A DNA stretch of 64,000 nucleotides from Labia minor (taxonomy: Eukaryota; Arthropoda; Insecta; Dermaptera; Spongiphoridae): assembly GCA_963082975.1 (NCBI GenBank), contig OY720350.1, positions 16,958,910-17,022,909 on the forward strand. Reading direction: 5' to 3'. Shown piece after piece: positions 11,341 through 26,690 of the stretch. How positions within the stretch are numbered: position 1 is the first letter of the stretch; each line of letters starts with the position of its first letter. Below the pieces are notes generated by a model. That model was not told the DNA's origin. It saw only the letters and a list, made by a program, of their open reading frames with translations, and did no database searches. Both the position numbers and the translations under genes were made by a program.

Positions 11341-12199
11341 TTATTGATATTTCTGATGAATAATTATTGTTTTATGCCGAAAACGGAGGGTCATCCTAGG
11401 ATGACCTTTCATAATTTTTACGGAAAAATTAAAAAATGAAATTTTTAGAAAATAAATAAATTCGTTCATTTTACATCATAAAAATATTAAATAAATGTAT
11501 TATTGATATTTCTGATGAATAATTATTTTTTTATGCCGAAAACGGAGGGTCATCCTACGATGACCTTTCATAATTTTTACGGTACAATTAAAAAATGAAA
11601 TTTTTAGAAAATAAATAATAAATTCGTTCATTTTACATCATAAAAATATTAAAAAAATATATTATTGATATTTCTGATGAATAATTATTGTTTTATGCCG
11701 AAAACGGAGGGTCATCCTACGATGACCTTTCATAATTTTTACGGTACAATTAAAAAATGAAATTTTTAGAAAATAAATAATAAATTCGTTCATTTTAGAT
11801 CTTAAAAATATTAAAAAAATATATTATTGATATTTCTGATGAATAATTATTTTTTATCCCGAAAACGGAGGGTCATCCTAGGATGACCTTTCATAATTTT
11901 TACGGAAAAATTAAAAAATGAAATTTTTAGGAAATAAATAAATTCGTTCATTTTACATCATAAAAATATTAAATAAATATATTATTGATATTTCTGATGA
12001 ATAATTATTTTTTTATGCCGAAAACGGAGGGTCATCCTACGATGAGCTTTCATAATTTTTACGGAAAAATTAAAAAATGAAATTTTTAGGAAATAAATAA
12101 TAAATTCGTTCATTTTACATTATAAAAATATTAAATAAATATATTATTGATATTTCTGATGAATAATTATTTTTTTATGCCGAAAACGGAGGGTCATCC

Positions 12200-15100
12200 T
12201 ACGATGACCTTTCATAATTTTTACGGTAAAATTAAAAAATGTAATTTTTAGAAAATAAATAAATTCGTTCATTTTACATTATAAAAATATTAAATAAATA
12301 TATTATTGATATTTCTGATGAATAATTATTTTTTTATGCCGAAAACGGAGGGTCATCCTACGGTGACCTTTCATAATTTGTACGGTACAATTAAAAAATG
12401 AAATTTTTAGGAAATAAATAATAAATTCGTTCGTTTTACATCATAAAAATATTAAAAAAATATATTATTGATCTTTCTGATGAATAATTATTTTTTTATG
12501 CCGAAAACGGAGGGTCATCCTACGATGACCTTTCATAATTTTTACGGTACAATTAAAAAATGAAATTTTTAGAAAATAAATAATAAATTCGTTCATTTTA
12601 CATCATAAAAATATTAAAAAAATATATTATTGATATTTCTGATGAATAATTATTGTTTTATGCCGAAAACGGAGGGTCATACTACGATGACCTTTCATAA
12701 TTTTTACGGTACAATTAAAAAATGAAATTTTTAGAAAATAAATAATAAATTCGTTCATTTTAGATCTTAAAAATATTAAAAAAATATATTATTGATATTT
12801 CTGATGAATAATTATTTTTTATCCCGAAAACGGAGGGTCATCCTAGGATGACCTTTCATAATTTTTACGGTAAAATTAAAAAATGTAATTTTTAGAAAAT
12901 AAATAAATTCGTTCATTTTACATTATAAAAATATTAAATAAATATATTATTGATATTTCTGATGAATAATTATTTTTTTATGCCGAAAACGGAGGGTCAT
13001 CCTACGATGACCTTTCATAATTTGTACGGTACAATTAAAAAATGAAATTTTTAGAAACTAAATAATAAATTCGTTCATTTTACATTATAAAAATATTAAA
13101 TAAATATATTATTGATATTGCTGATGAATAATTATTTTTTTATGCCGAAAACGGAGGGTCATCCTACGATGACCTTTCATAATTTGTACGGTACAATTAA
13201 AAAATGAAATTTTTAGAAAATAAATAATAAATTCGTTCATTTTACATCATAAAAATATTAAAAAAATATATTATTGATATTTCTGATGAATAATTATTGT
13301 TTTATGCCGAAAACGGAGGGTCATCCTAGGATGACCTTTCATAATTTTTACGGAAAAATTAAAAAATGAAATTTTTAGAAAATAAATAAATTCGTTCATT
13401 TTACATCATAAAAATATTAAATAAATGTATTATTGATATTTCTGATGAATAATTATTTTTTTATGCCGAAAACGGAGGGTCATCCTACGATGACATTTCA
13501 TAATTTTTACGGTACAATTAAAAAATGAAATTTTTAGAAAATAAATAATAAATTCGTTCATTTTACATCATAAAAATATTAAAAAAATATATTATTGATA
13601 TTTCTGATGAATAATTATTGTTTTATGCCGAAAACGGAGGGTCATCCTACGATGACCTTTCATAATTTTTACGGTACAATTAAAAAATGAAATTTTTAGA
13701 AAATAAATAATAAATTCGTTCATTTTAGATCTTAAAAATATTAAAAAAATATATTATTGATATTTCTGATGAATAATTATTTTTTATCCCGAAAACGGAG
13801 GGTCATCCTAGGATGACCTTTCATAATTTTTACGGAAAAATTAAAAAATGAAATTTTTAGGAAATAAATAATAAATTCGTTCATTTTACATTATAAAAAT
13901 ATTAAATAAATATATTATTGATATTGCTGATGAATAATTATTTTTTTATGCCGAAAACGGAGGGTCATCCTACGATGACCTTTCATAATTTGTACGGTAC
14001 AATTAAAAAATGAAATTTTTAGAAAATAAATAATAAATTCGTTCATTTTACATCATAAAAATATTAAAAAAATATATTATTGATATTTCTGATGAATAAT
14101 TATTGTTTTATGCCGAAAACGGAGGGTCATCCTAGGATGACCTTTCATAATTTTTACGGAAAAATTAAAAAATGAAATTTTTAGAAAATAAATAAATTCG
14201 TTCATTTTACATCATAAAAATATTAAATAAATGTATTATTGATATTTCTGATGAATAATTATTTTTTTATGCCGAAAACGGAGGGTCATCCTACGATGAC
14301 CTTTCATAATTTTTACGGTACAATTAAAAAATGAAATTTTTAGAAAATAAATAATAAATTCGTTCATTTTACATCATAAAAATATTGAAAAAAATATATT
14401 ATTGATATTTCTGATGAATAAAAATTGTTTTATGCCGAAAACGGAGGGTCATCCTACGATGACCTTTCATAATTTTTACGGTACAATTAAAAAATGAAAT
14501 TTTTAGAAAATAAATAATAAATTCGTTCATTTTAGATCTTAAAAATATTAAAAAAATATATTATTGATATTTCTGATGAATAATTATTTTTTATCCCGAA
14601 AACGGAGGGTCATCCTAGGATGACCTTTCATAATTTTTACGGAAAAATTAAAAAATGAAATTTTTAGGAAATAAATAAATTCGTTCATTTTACATCATAA
14701 AAATATTAAATAAATATATTATTGATATTTCTGATGAATAATTATTTTTTATGCCGAAAACGGAGGGTCATCCTACGATGACCTTTCATAATTTTTACGG
14801 TAAAATTAAAAAATGTAATTTTTAGAAAATAAATAAATTCGTTCATTTTACATCATAAAAATATTAAAAAAATATATTATTGATATTTCTGATGAATAAT
14901 TATTTTTTATCCCGAAAACGGAGGGTCATCCTAGGATGACCTTTCATAATTTTTACGGAAAAATTAAAAAATGAAATTTTTAGAAAATAAATAATAAATT
15001 CGTTGATTTTACATCATAAAAATATGAAAAAAATATATTATTGATATTTCTGATGAATAATTATTTTTTTATGCCGAAAACGGAGGGTCATCCTACGGTG

Positions 15101-18100
15101 ACCTTTCATAATTTGTACGGTACAATTAAAAAATGAAATTTTTAGGAAATAAATAATAAATTCGTTCGTTTTACATCATAAAAATATTAAAAAAATATAT
15201 TATTGATCTTTCTGATGAATAATTATTTTTTTATGCCGAAAACGGAGGGTCATCCTACGATGACCTTTCATAATTTTTACGGTACAATTAAAAAATGAAA
15301 TTTTTAGAAAATAAATAATAAATTCGTTCATTTTACATCATAAAAATATTAAAAAAATATATTATTGATATTTCTGATGAATAATTATTGTTTTATGCCG
15401 AAAACGGAGGGTCATACTACGATGACCTTTCATAATTTTTACGGTACAATTAAAAAATGAAATTTTTAGAAAATAAATAATAAATTCGTTCATTTTAGAT
15501 CTTAAAAATATTAAAAAAATATATTATTGATATTTCTGATGAATAATTATTTTTTATCCCGAAAACGGAGGGTCATCCTAGGATGACCTTTCATAATTTT
15601 TACGGTAAAATTAAAAAATGTAATTTTTAGAAAATAAATAAATTCGTTCATTTTACATTATAAAAATATTAAATAAATATATTATTGATATTTCTGATGA
15701 ATAATTATTTTTTTATGCCGAAAACGGAGGGTCATCCTACGATGACCTTTCATAATTTGTACGGTACAATTAAAAAATGAAATTTTTAGAAACTAAATAA
15801 TAAATTCGTTCATTTTACATTATAAAAATATTAAATAAATATATTATTGATATTGCTGATGAATAATTATTTTTTTATGCCGAAAACGGAGGGTCATCCT
15901 ACGATGACCTTTCATAATTTGTACGGTACAATTAAAAAATGAAATTTTTAGAAAATAAATAATAAATTCGTTCATTTTACATCATAAAAATATTAAAAAA
16001 ATATATTATTGATATTTCTGATGAATAATTAATGTTTTATGCCGAAAACGGAGGGTCATCCTAGGATGACCTTTCATAATTTTTACGGAAAAATTAAAAA
16101 ATGAAATTTTTAGAAAATAAATAAATTCGTTCATTTTACATCATAAAAATATTAAATAAATGTATTATTGATATTTCTGATGAATAATTATTTTTTTATG
16201 CCGAAAACGGAGGGTCATCCTACGATGACCTTTCATAATTTGTACGGTACAATTAAAAAATGAAATTTTTAGAAAATAAATAATAAATTCGTTCATTTTA
16301 CATCATAAAAATATTAAAAAAATATATTATTGATATTTCTGATGAATAATTATTGTTTTATGCCGAAAACGGAGGGTCATCCTAGGATGACCTTTCATAA
16401 TTTTTACGGAAAAATTAAAAAATGAAATTTTTAGGAAATAAATAATAAATTCGTTCATTTTACATTATAAAAATATTAAATAAATATATTATTGATATTT
16501 CTGATGAATAATTATTTTTTTATGCCGAAAACGGAGGGTCATCCTAGGATGACCTTTCATAATTTTTACGGAAAAATTAAAAAATGAAATTTTTAGAAAA
16601 TAAATAATAATTTCGTTGATTTTACATCATAAAAATATTAAAAAAATATATTATTGATATTTCTGATGAATTATTATTTTTTATCCCGAAAACGGAGGGT
16701 CATCCTAGGATGACCTTTCATAATTTTTACGGTAAAATTAAAAAATGTAATTTTTAGAAAATAAATAAATTCGTTCATTTTACATTATAAAAATATTAAA
16801 TAAATATATTATTGATATTTCTGATGAATAATTATTTTTTTATGCCGAAAACGGAGGGTCATCCTACGGTGACCTTTCATAATTTGTACGGTACAATTAA
16901 AAAATGAAATTTTTAGGAAATAAATAATAAATTCGTTCGTTTTACATCATAAAAATATTAAAAAAATATATTATTGATCTTTCTGATGAATAATTATTTT
17001 TTTATGCCGAAAACGGAGGGTCATCCTACGATGACCTTTCATAATTTTTACGGTACAATTAAAAAATGAAATTTTTAGAAAATAAATAATAAATTCGTTC
17101 ATTTTAGATCTTAAAAATATTAAAAAAATATATTATTGATATTTCTGATGAATAATTATTTTTTATCCCGAAAACGGAGGGTCATCCTAGGATGACCTTT
17201 CATAATTTTTACGGAAAAATTAAAAAATGAAATTTTTAGGAAATAAATAATAAATTCGTTCATTTTACATTATAAAAATATTAAATAAATATATTATTGA
17301 TATTTCTGATGAATAATTATTTTTTTATGCCGAAAACGGAGGGTCATCCTAGGATGACCTTTCATAATTTTTACGGTAAAATTAAAAAATGTAATTTTTA
17401 GAAAATAAATAAATTCGTTCATTTTACATTATAAAAATATTAAATAAATATATTATTGATATTTCTGATGAATAATTATTTTTTTATGCCGAAAACGGAG
17501 GGTCATCCTACGATGACCTTTCATAATTTGTACGGTACAATTAAAAAATGAAATTTTTAGAAACTAAATAATAAATTCGTTCATTTTACATTATAAAAAT
17601 ATTAAATAAATATATTATTGATATTGCTGATGAATAATTATTTTTTTATGCCGAAAACGGAGGGTCATCCTACGATGACCTTTCATAATTTGTACGGTAC
17701 AATTAAAAAATGAAATTTTTAGAAAATAAATAATAAATTCGTTCATTTTACATCATAAAAATATTAAAAAAATATATTATTGATATTTCTGATGAATAAT
17801 TATTGTTTTATGCCGAAAACGGAGGGTCATCCTAGGATGACCTTTCATAATTTTTACGGAAAAATTAAAAAATGAAATTTTTAGAAAATAAATAAATTCG
17901 TTCATTTTACATCATAAAAATATTAAATAAATGTATTATTGATATTTCTGATGAATAATTATTTTTTTATGCCGAAAACGGAGGGTCATCCTACGATGAC
18001 CTTTCATAATTTTTACGGTACAATTAAAAAATGAAATTTTTAGAAAATAAATAATAAATTCGTTCATTTTACATCATAAAAATATTAAAAAAATATATTA

Positions 18101-18738
18101 TTGATATTTCTGATGAATAATTATTGTTTTATGCCGAAAACGGAGGGTCATCCTACGATGACCTTTCATAATTTTTACGGTACAATTAAAAAATGAAATT
18201 TTTAGAAAATAAATAATAAATTCGTTCATTTTAGATCTTAAAAATATTAAAAAAATATATTATTGATATTTCTGATGAATAATTATTTTTTATCCCGAAA
18301 ACGGAGGGTCATCCTAGGATGACCTTTCATAATTTTTACGGAAAAATTAAAAAATGAAATTTTTAGGAAATAAATAAATTCGTTCATTTTACATCATAAA
18401 AATATTAAATAAATATATTATTGATATTTCTGATGAATAATTATTTTTTTATGCCGAAAACGGAGGGTCATCCTACGATGAGCTTTCATAATTTTTACGG
18501 AAAAATTAAAAAATGAAATTTTTAGGAAATAAATAATAAATTCGTTCATTTTACATTATAAAAATATTAAATAAATATATTATTGATATTTCTGATGAAT
18601 AATTATTTTTTTATGCCGAAAACGGAGGGTCATCCTACGATGACCTTTCATAATTTTTACGGTAAAATTAAAAAATGTAATTTTTAGAAAATAAATAAAT
18701 TCGTTCATTTTACATCATAAAAATATTAAAAAAATATA
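12200..18738 (+). repeat. Right copy of the 6.7-kb block, lacking one monomer
   Basis: This is the partner of 4640-11,340. It lacks exactly one 162-bp monomer, the one at 7,219-7,380 in the left copy that begins with the GATGAGCTTTCA variant. The two flanks join in register. A few single-base differences are visible, for example TGACATTTCA here near 13,483 against TGACCTTTCA near 5,923, and GAGGGTC here against GAGCGTC near 8,654. Confidence 0.85.
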
Positions 18739-19444
18739 TTATTGATATTTCTGATGAATAATTATTTTTTATCCCGAAAACGGAGGGTCATCCTAGGATG
18801 ACCTTTCATAATTTTTACGGAAAAATTAAAAAATGAAATTTTTAGAAAATAAATAATAAATTCGTTGATTTTACATCATAAAAATATGAAAAAAATATAT
18901 TATTGATATTTCTGATGAATAATTATTGTTTTATGCCGAAAACGGAGGGTCATCCTACGATGACTTTTCATAATTTTTACGGTACAATTAAAAAATGAAA
19001 TTTTTAGAAAATAAATAATAAATTCGTTCATTTTAGATCTTAAAAATATTAAAAAAATATATTATTGATATTTCTGATGAATAATTATTTTTTATCCCGA
19101 AAACGGAGGGTCATCCTAGGATGACCTTTCATAATTTTTACGGAAAAATTAAAAAATGAAATTTTTAGGAAATAAATAAATTCGTTCATTTTAGATCTTA
19201 AAAATATTAAAAAAATATATTATTGATATTTCTGATGAATAATTATTTTTTTATGCCGAAAACGGAGGGTCATCCTACGATGAACTTTAATAATTTTTAC
19301 GGTAAAATTAAAAAATGTAATTTTTAGAAAATAAATAAATTCGTTCATTTTACATCATAAAAATATTAAAAAAATATATTATTGATATTTCTGATGAATA
19401 ATTATTTTTTATCCCGAAAACGGAGGGTCATCCTAGGATGACCT

Positions 19445-20700
19445 TTCATAATTTTTACGGAAAAATTAAAAAATGAAATTTTTAGAAAATAAATAATAAT
19501 TTCATTGATTTTACATCATAAAAATATGAAAAAAATATATTATTGATATTTCTGATGAATTATTATTTTTTATCCCGAAAACGGAGGGTCATCCTAGGAT
19601 GACCTTTCATAATTTTTACGGTAAAATTAAAAAATGTAATTTTTAGAAAATAAATAAATTCGTTCATTTTACATTATAAAAATATTAAATAAATATATTA
19701 TTGATATTTCTGATGAATAATTATTTTTTTATGCCGAAAACGGAGGGTCATCCTACGGTGACCTTTCATAATTTGTACGGTACAATTAAAAAATGAAATT
19801 TTTAGGAAATAAATAATAAATTCGTTCGTTTTACATCATAAAAATATTAAAAAAATATATTATTGATCTTTCTGATGAATAATTATTTTTTTATGCCGAA
19901 AACGGAGGGTCATCCTACGATGACCTTTCATAATTTTTACGGTACAATTAAAAAATGAAATTTTTAGAAAATAAATAATAAATTCGTTCATTTTACATCA
20001 TAAAAATATTAAAAAAATATATTATTGATATTTCTGATGAATAATTATTGTTTTATGCCGAAAACGGAGGGTCATACTACGATGACCTTTCATAATTTTT
20101 ACGGTACAATTAAAAAATGAAATTTTTAGAAAATAAATAATAAATTCGTTCATTTTAGATCTTAAAAATATTAAAAAAATATATTATTGATATTTCTGAT
20201 GAATAATTATTTTTTATCCCGAAAACGGAGGGTCATCCTAGGATGACCTTTCATAATTTTTACGGTAAAATTAAAAAATGTAATTTTTAGAAAATAAATA
20301 AATTCGTTCATTTTACATTATAAAAATATTAAATAAATATATTATTGATATTTCTGATGAATAATTATTTTTTATCCCGAAAACGGAGGGTCATCCTAGG
20401 ATGACCTTTCATAATTTGTACGGTACAATTAAAAAATGAAATTTTTAGAAACTAAATAATAAATTCGTTCATTTTACATTATAAAAATATTAAATAAATA
20501 TATTATTGATATTGCTGATGAATAATTATTTTTTTATGCCGAAAACGGAGGGTCATCCTACGATGACCTTTCAAAATTTGTACGGTACAATTAAAAAATG
20601 AAATTTTTAGAAAATAAATAATAAATTCGTTCATTTTACATCATAAAAATATTAAAAAAATATATTATTGATATTTCTGATGAATAATTATTGTTTTATG
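19445..20700 (+). repeat. Further HOR core copy (J-B-K-G-A-B-C-D) with a converted patch
   Basis: This stretch matches 2561 onward at a constant offset of 16,884 bp: the J start at 2561 and 19,445, CGGTGACC at 2872 and 19,756, TACTACG at 3191 and 20,075. The rare TGAACTTTAA variant just upstream (2397 and 19,281) shares the offset. One B monomer departs from the pattern: at about 20,371-20,400 it carries TATCCC and CCTAGG in place of TATGCC and CCTACG, while the class C monomer after it is normal. Confidence 0.75.
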
Positions 20701-21814
20701 CCGAAAACGGAGGGTCATCCTAGGATGACCTTTCATAATTTTTACGGAAAAATTAAAAAATGAAATTTTTAGGAAATAAATAATAAATTCGTTCATTTTA
20801 CATTATAAAAATATTAAATAAATATATTATTGATATTTCTGATGAATAATTATTTTTTTATGCCGAAAACGGAGGGTCATCCTAGGATGACCTTTCATAA
20901 TTTTTACGGAAAAATTAAAAAATGAAATTTTTAGAAAATAAATAATAATTTCGTTGATTTTACATCATAAAAATATTAAAAAAATATATTATTGATATTT
21001 CTGATGAATTATTATTTTTTATCCCGAAAACGGAGGGTCATCCTAGGATGACCTTTCATAATTTTTACGGTAAAATTAAAAAATGTAATTTTTAGAAAAT
21101 AAATAAATTCGTTCATTTTACATTATAAAAATATTAAATAAATATATTATTGATATTTCTGATGAATAATTATTTTTTTATGCCGAAAACGGAGGGTCAT
21201 CCTACGGTGACCTTTCATAATTTGTACGGTACAATTAAAAAATGAAATTTTTAGGAAATAAATAATAAATTCGTTCGTTTTACATCATAAAAATATTAAA
21301 AAAATATATTATTGATCTTTCTGATGAATAATTATTTTTTTATGCCGAAAACGGAGGGTCATCCTACGATGACCTTTCATAATTTTTACGGTACAATTAA
21401 AAAATGAAATTTTTAGAAAATAAATAATAAATTCGTTCATTTTAGATCTTAAAAATATTAAAAAAATATATTATTGATATTTCTGATGAATAATTATTTT
21501 TTATCCCGAAAACGGAGGGTCATCCTAGGATGACCTAACATAATTTTTACGGAAAAATTAAAAAATGAAATTTTTAGGAAATAAATAATAAATTCGTTCA
21601 TTTTACATTATAAAAATATTAAATAAATATATTATTGATATTTCTGATGAATAATTATTTTTTTATGCCGAAAACGGAGGGTCATCCTAGGATGACCTTT
21701 CATAATTTTTACGGTAAAATTAAAAAATGTAATTTTTAGAAAATAAATAAATTCGTTCATTTTACATTATAAAAATATTAAATAAATATATTATTGATAT
21801 TTCTGATGAATAAT

Positions 21815-24800
21815 TATTTTTTTATGCCGAAAACGGAGGGTCATCCTACGATGACCTTTCATAATTTGTACGGTACAATTAAAAAATGAAATTTTTAGAA
21901 ACTAAATAATAAATTCGTTCATTTTACATTATAAAAATATTAAATAAATATATTATTGATATTGCTGATGAATAATTATTTTTTTATGCCGAAAACGGAG
22001 GGTCATCCTACGATGACCTTTCATAATTTGTACGGTACAATTAAAAAATGAAATTTTTAGAAAATAAATAATAAATTCGTTCATTTTACATCATAAAAAT
22101 ATTAAAAAAATATATTATTGATATTTCTGATGAATAATTATTTTTTTATGCCGAAAACGGAGGGTCATCCTACGATGACCTTTCATAATTTGTACGGTAC
22201 AATTAAAAAATGAAATTTTTAGAAACTAAATAATAAATTCGTTCATTTTACATTATAAAAATATTAAATAAATATATTATTGATATTGCTGATGAATAAT
22301 TATTTTTTTATGCCGAAAACGGAGGGTCATCCTACGATGACCTTTCATAATTTGTACGGTACAATTAAAAAATGAAATTTTTAGAAAATAAATAATAAAT
22401 TCGTTCATTTTACATCATAAAAATATTAAAAAAATATATTATTGATATTTCTGATGAATAATTATTGTTTTATGCCGAAAACGGAGGGTCATCCTAGGAT
22501 GACCTTTCATAATTTGTACGGTACAATTAAAAAATGAAATTTTTAGGAAATAAATAATAAATTCGTTCGTTTTACATCATAAAAATATTAAAAAAATATA
22601 TTATTGATCTTTCTGATGAATAATTATTTTTTTATGCCGAAAACGGAGGGTCATCCTACGGTGACCTTTCATAATTTGTACGGTACAATTAAAAAATGAA
22701 ATTTTTAGGAAATAAATAATAAATTCGTTCGTTTTACATCATAAAAATATTAAAAAAATATATTATTGATCTTTCTGATGAATAATTATTTTTTTATGCC
22801 GAAAACGGAGGGTCATCCTACGATGACCTTTCATAATTTTTACGGTACAATTAAAAAATGAAATTTTTAGAAAATAAATAATAAATTCGTTCATTTTACA
22901 TCATAAAAATATTAAAAAAATATATTATTGATATTTCTGATGAATAATTATTGTTTTATGCCGAAAACGGAGGGTCATACTACGATGACCTTTCATAATT
23001 TTTACGGTACAATTAAAAAATGAAATTTTTAGAAAATAAATAATAAATTCGTTCATTTTAGATCTTAAAAATATTAAAAAAATATATTATTGATATTTCT
23101 GATGAATAATTATTTTTTATCCCGAAAACGGAGGGTCATCCTAGGATGACCTTTCATAATTTTTACGGTAAAATTAAAAAATGTAATTTTTAGAAAATAA
23201 ATAAATTCGTTCATTTTACATTATAAAAATATTAAATAAATATATTATTGATATTTCTGATGAATAATTATTTTTTTATGCCGAAAACGGAGGGTCATCC
23301 TACGATGACCTTTCATAATTTGTACGGTACAATTAAAAAATGAAATTTTTAGAAACTAAATAATAAATTCGTTCATTTTACATTATAAAAATATTAAATA
23401 AATATATTATTGATATTGCTGATGAATAATTATTTTTTTATGCCGAAAACGGAGGGTCATCCTACGATGACCTTTCATAATTTGTACGGTACAATTAAAA
23501 AATGAAATTTTTAGAAAATAAATAATAAATTCGTTCATTTTACATCATAAAAATATTAAAAAAATATATTATTGATATTTCTGATGAATAATTATTGTTT
23601 TATGCCGAAAACGGAGGGTCATCCTAGGATGACCTTTCATAATTTTTACGGAAAAATTAAAAAATGAAATTTTTAGAAAATAAATAATAATTTCGTTGAT
23701 TTTACATCATAAAAATATTAAAAAAATATATTATTGATATTTCTGATGAATTATTATTTTTTTATGCCGAAAACGGAGGGTCATCCTACGATGACCTTTC
23801 ATAATTTGTACGGTACAATTAAAAAATGAAATTTTTAGAAACTAAATAATAAATTCGTTCATTTTACATTATAAAAATATTAAATAAATATATTATTGAT
23901 ATTGCTGATGAATAATTATTTTTTTATGCCGAAAACGGAGGGTCATCCTACGATGACCTTTCATAATTTGTACGGTACAATTAAAAAATGAAATTTTTAG
24001 AAAATAAATAATAAATTCGTTCATTTTACATCATAAAAATATTAAAAAAATATATTATTGATATTTCTGATGAATAATTATTTTTTTATGCCGAAAACGG
24101 AGGGTCATCCTACGATGACCTTTCATAATTTGTACGGTACAATTAAAAAATGAAATTTTTAGAAACTAAATAATAAATTCGTTCATTTTACATTATAAAA
24201 ATATTAAATAAATATATTATTGATATTGCTGATGAATAATTATTTTTTTATGCCGAAAACGGAGGGTCATCCTACGATGACCTTTCATAATTTGTACGGT
24301 ACAATTAAAAAATGAAATTTTTAGAAAATAAATAATAAACTCGTTCATTTTACATCATAAAAATATTAAAAAAATATATTATTGATATTTCTGATGAATA
24401 ATTATTGTTTTATGCCGAAAACGGAGGGTCATCCTAGGATGACCTTTCATAATTTGTACGGTACAATTAAAAAATGAAATTTTTAGGAAATAAATAATAA
24501 ATTCGTTCGTTTTACATCATAAAAATATTAAAAAAATATATTATTGATCTTTCTGATGAATAATTATTTTTTTATGCCGAAAACGGAGGGTCATCCTACG
24601 GTGACCTTTCATAATTTGTACGGTACAATTAAAAAATGAAATTTTTAGGAAATAAATAATAAATTCGTTCGTTTTACATCATAAAAATATTAAAAAAATA
24701 TATTATTGATCTTTCTGATGAATAATTATTTTTTTATGCCGAAAACGGAGGGTCATCCTACGATGACCTTTCATAATTTTTACGGTACAATTAAAAAATG

Positions 24801-25697
24801 AAATTTTTAGAAAATAAATAATAAATTCGTTCATTTTACATCATAAAAATATTAAAAAAATATATTATTGATATTTCTGATGAATAATTATTGTTTTATG
24901 CCGAAAACGGAGGGTCATACTACGATGACCTTTCATAATTTTTACGGTACAATTAAAAAATGAAATTTTTAGAAAATAAATAATAAATTCGTTCATTTTA
25001 GATCTTAAAAATATTAAAAAAATATATTATTGATATTTCTGATGAATAATTATTTTTTATCCCGAAAACGGAGGGTCATCCTAGGATGACCTTTCATAAT
25101 TTTTACGGTAAAATTAAAAAATGTAATTTTTAGAAAATAAATAAATTCGTTCATTTTACATTATAAAAATATTAAATAAATATATTATTGATATTTCTGA
25201 TGAATAATTATTTTTTTATGCCGAAAACGGAGGGTCATCCTACGATGACCTTTCATAATTTGTACGGTACAATTAAAAAATGAAATTTTTAGAAACTAAA
25301 TAATAAATTCGTTCATTTTACATTATAAAAATATTAAATAAATATATTATTGATATTGCTGATGAATAATTATTTTTTTATGCCGAAAACGGAGGGTCAT
25401 CCTACGATGACCTTTCATAATTTGTACGGTACAATTAAAAAATGAAATTTTTAGAAAATAAATAATAAATTCGTTCATTTTACATCATAAAAATATTAAA
25501 AAAATATATTATTGATATTTCTGATGAATAATTATTGTTTTATGCCGAAAACGGAGGGTCATCCTAGGATGACCTTTCATAATTTTTACGGAAAAATTAA
25601 AAAATGAAATTTTTAGAAAATAAATAATAATTTCGTTGATTTTACATCATAAAAATATTAAAAAAATATATTATTGATATTTCTGATGAATTATTAT
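21815..25697 (+). repeat. Two tandem copies of a 1,940-bp, 12-monomer HOR
   Basis: The units at about 21,815-23,756 and 23,756-25,697 match at a constant offset of 1,940 bp (for example 22,501 and 24,441; TACTACG at 22,978 and 24,918). The unit includes a tandem pair of class K monomers (TTCGTTCG/GATCTTTCTG twice in a row) and ends in a class J monomer. A third copy lies at about 27,460-29,400. A private change is the C at 24,340 (AAACTCG against AAATTCG). The K-K pair and the direct adjacency point to unequal crossing-over. Confidence 0.8.
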
Positions 25698-26690
25698 TTT
25701 TTATCCCGAAAACGGAGGGTCATCCTAGGATGACCTTTCATAATTTTTACGGTAAAATTAAAAAATGTAATTTTTAGAAAATAAATAAATTCGTTCATTT
25801 TACATTATAAAAATATTAAATAAATATATTATTGATATTTCTGATGAATAATTATTTTTTTATGCCGAAAACGGAGGGTCATCCTACGGTGACCTTTCAT
25901 AATTTTTACGGTACAATTAAAAAATGAAATTTTTAGAAAATAAATAATAAATTCGTTCATTTTAGATCTTAAAAATATTAAAAAAATATATTATTGATAT
26001 TTCTGATGAATAATTATTTTTTATCCCGAAAACGGAGGGTCATCCTAGGATGACCTTTCATAATTTTTACGGAAAAATTAAAAAATGAAATTTTTAGGAA
26101 ATAAATAAATTCGTTCATTTTACATCATAAAAATATTAAATAAATATATTATTGATATTTCTGATGAATAATTATTTTTTTATGCCGAAAACGGAGGGTC
26201 ATCCTACGATGAGCTTTCATAATTTTTACGGAAAAATTAAAAAATGAAATTTTTAGGAAATAAATAATAAATTCGTTCATTTTACATTATAAAAATATTA
26301 AATAAATATATTATTGATATTTCTGATGAATAATTATTTTTTTATGCCGAAAACGGAGGGTCATCCTACGATGACCTTTCATAATTTTTACGGTAAAATT
26401 AAAAAATGTAATTTTTAGAAAATAAATAAATTCGTTCATTTTACATCATAAAAATATTAAAAAAATATATTATTGATATTTCTGATGAATAATTATTTTT
26501 TATCCCGAAAACGGAGGGTCATCCTAGGATGACCTTTCATAATTTTTACGGAAAAATTAAAAAATGAAATTTTTAGAAAATAAATAATAAATTCGTTGAT
26601 TTTACATCATAAAAATATGAAAAAAATATATTATTGATATTTCTGATGAATAAGTATTTTTTTATGCCGAAAACGGAGGGTCATCCTACG
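23755..26690 (+). repeat. Left copy of a 2.94-kb block duplicated 3,705 bp downstream
   Basis: The block matches 27,460-30,395. Shared marks include the K-K pair (24,441 and 28,146) and the unusual CGGTGACC followed by a TTTTTACGG monomer (25,887 and 29,592). Only isolated differences were seen, such as TAAGTATT at 26,651-26,658 against TAATTATT in the partner. Matching stops where this copy has CGGTGACC (26,689) and the partner has CGATGAGC (30,394). Confidence 0.8.
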
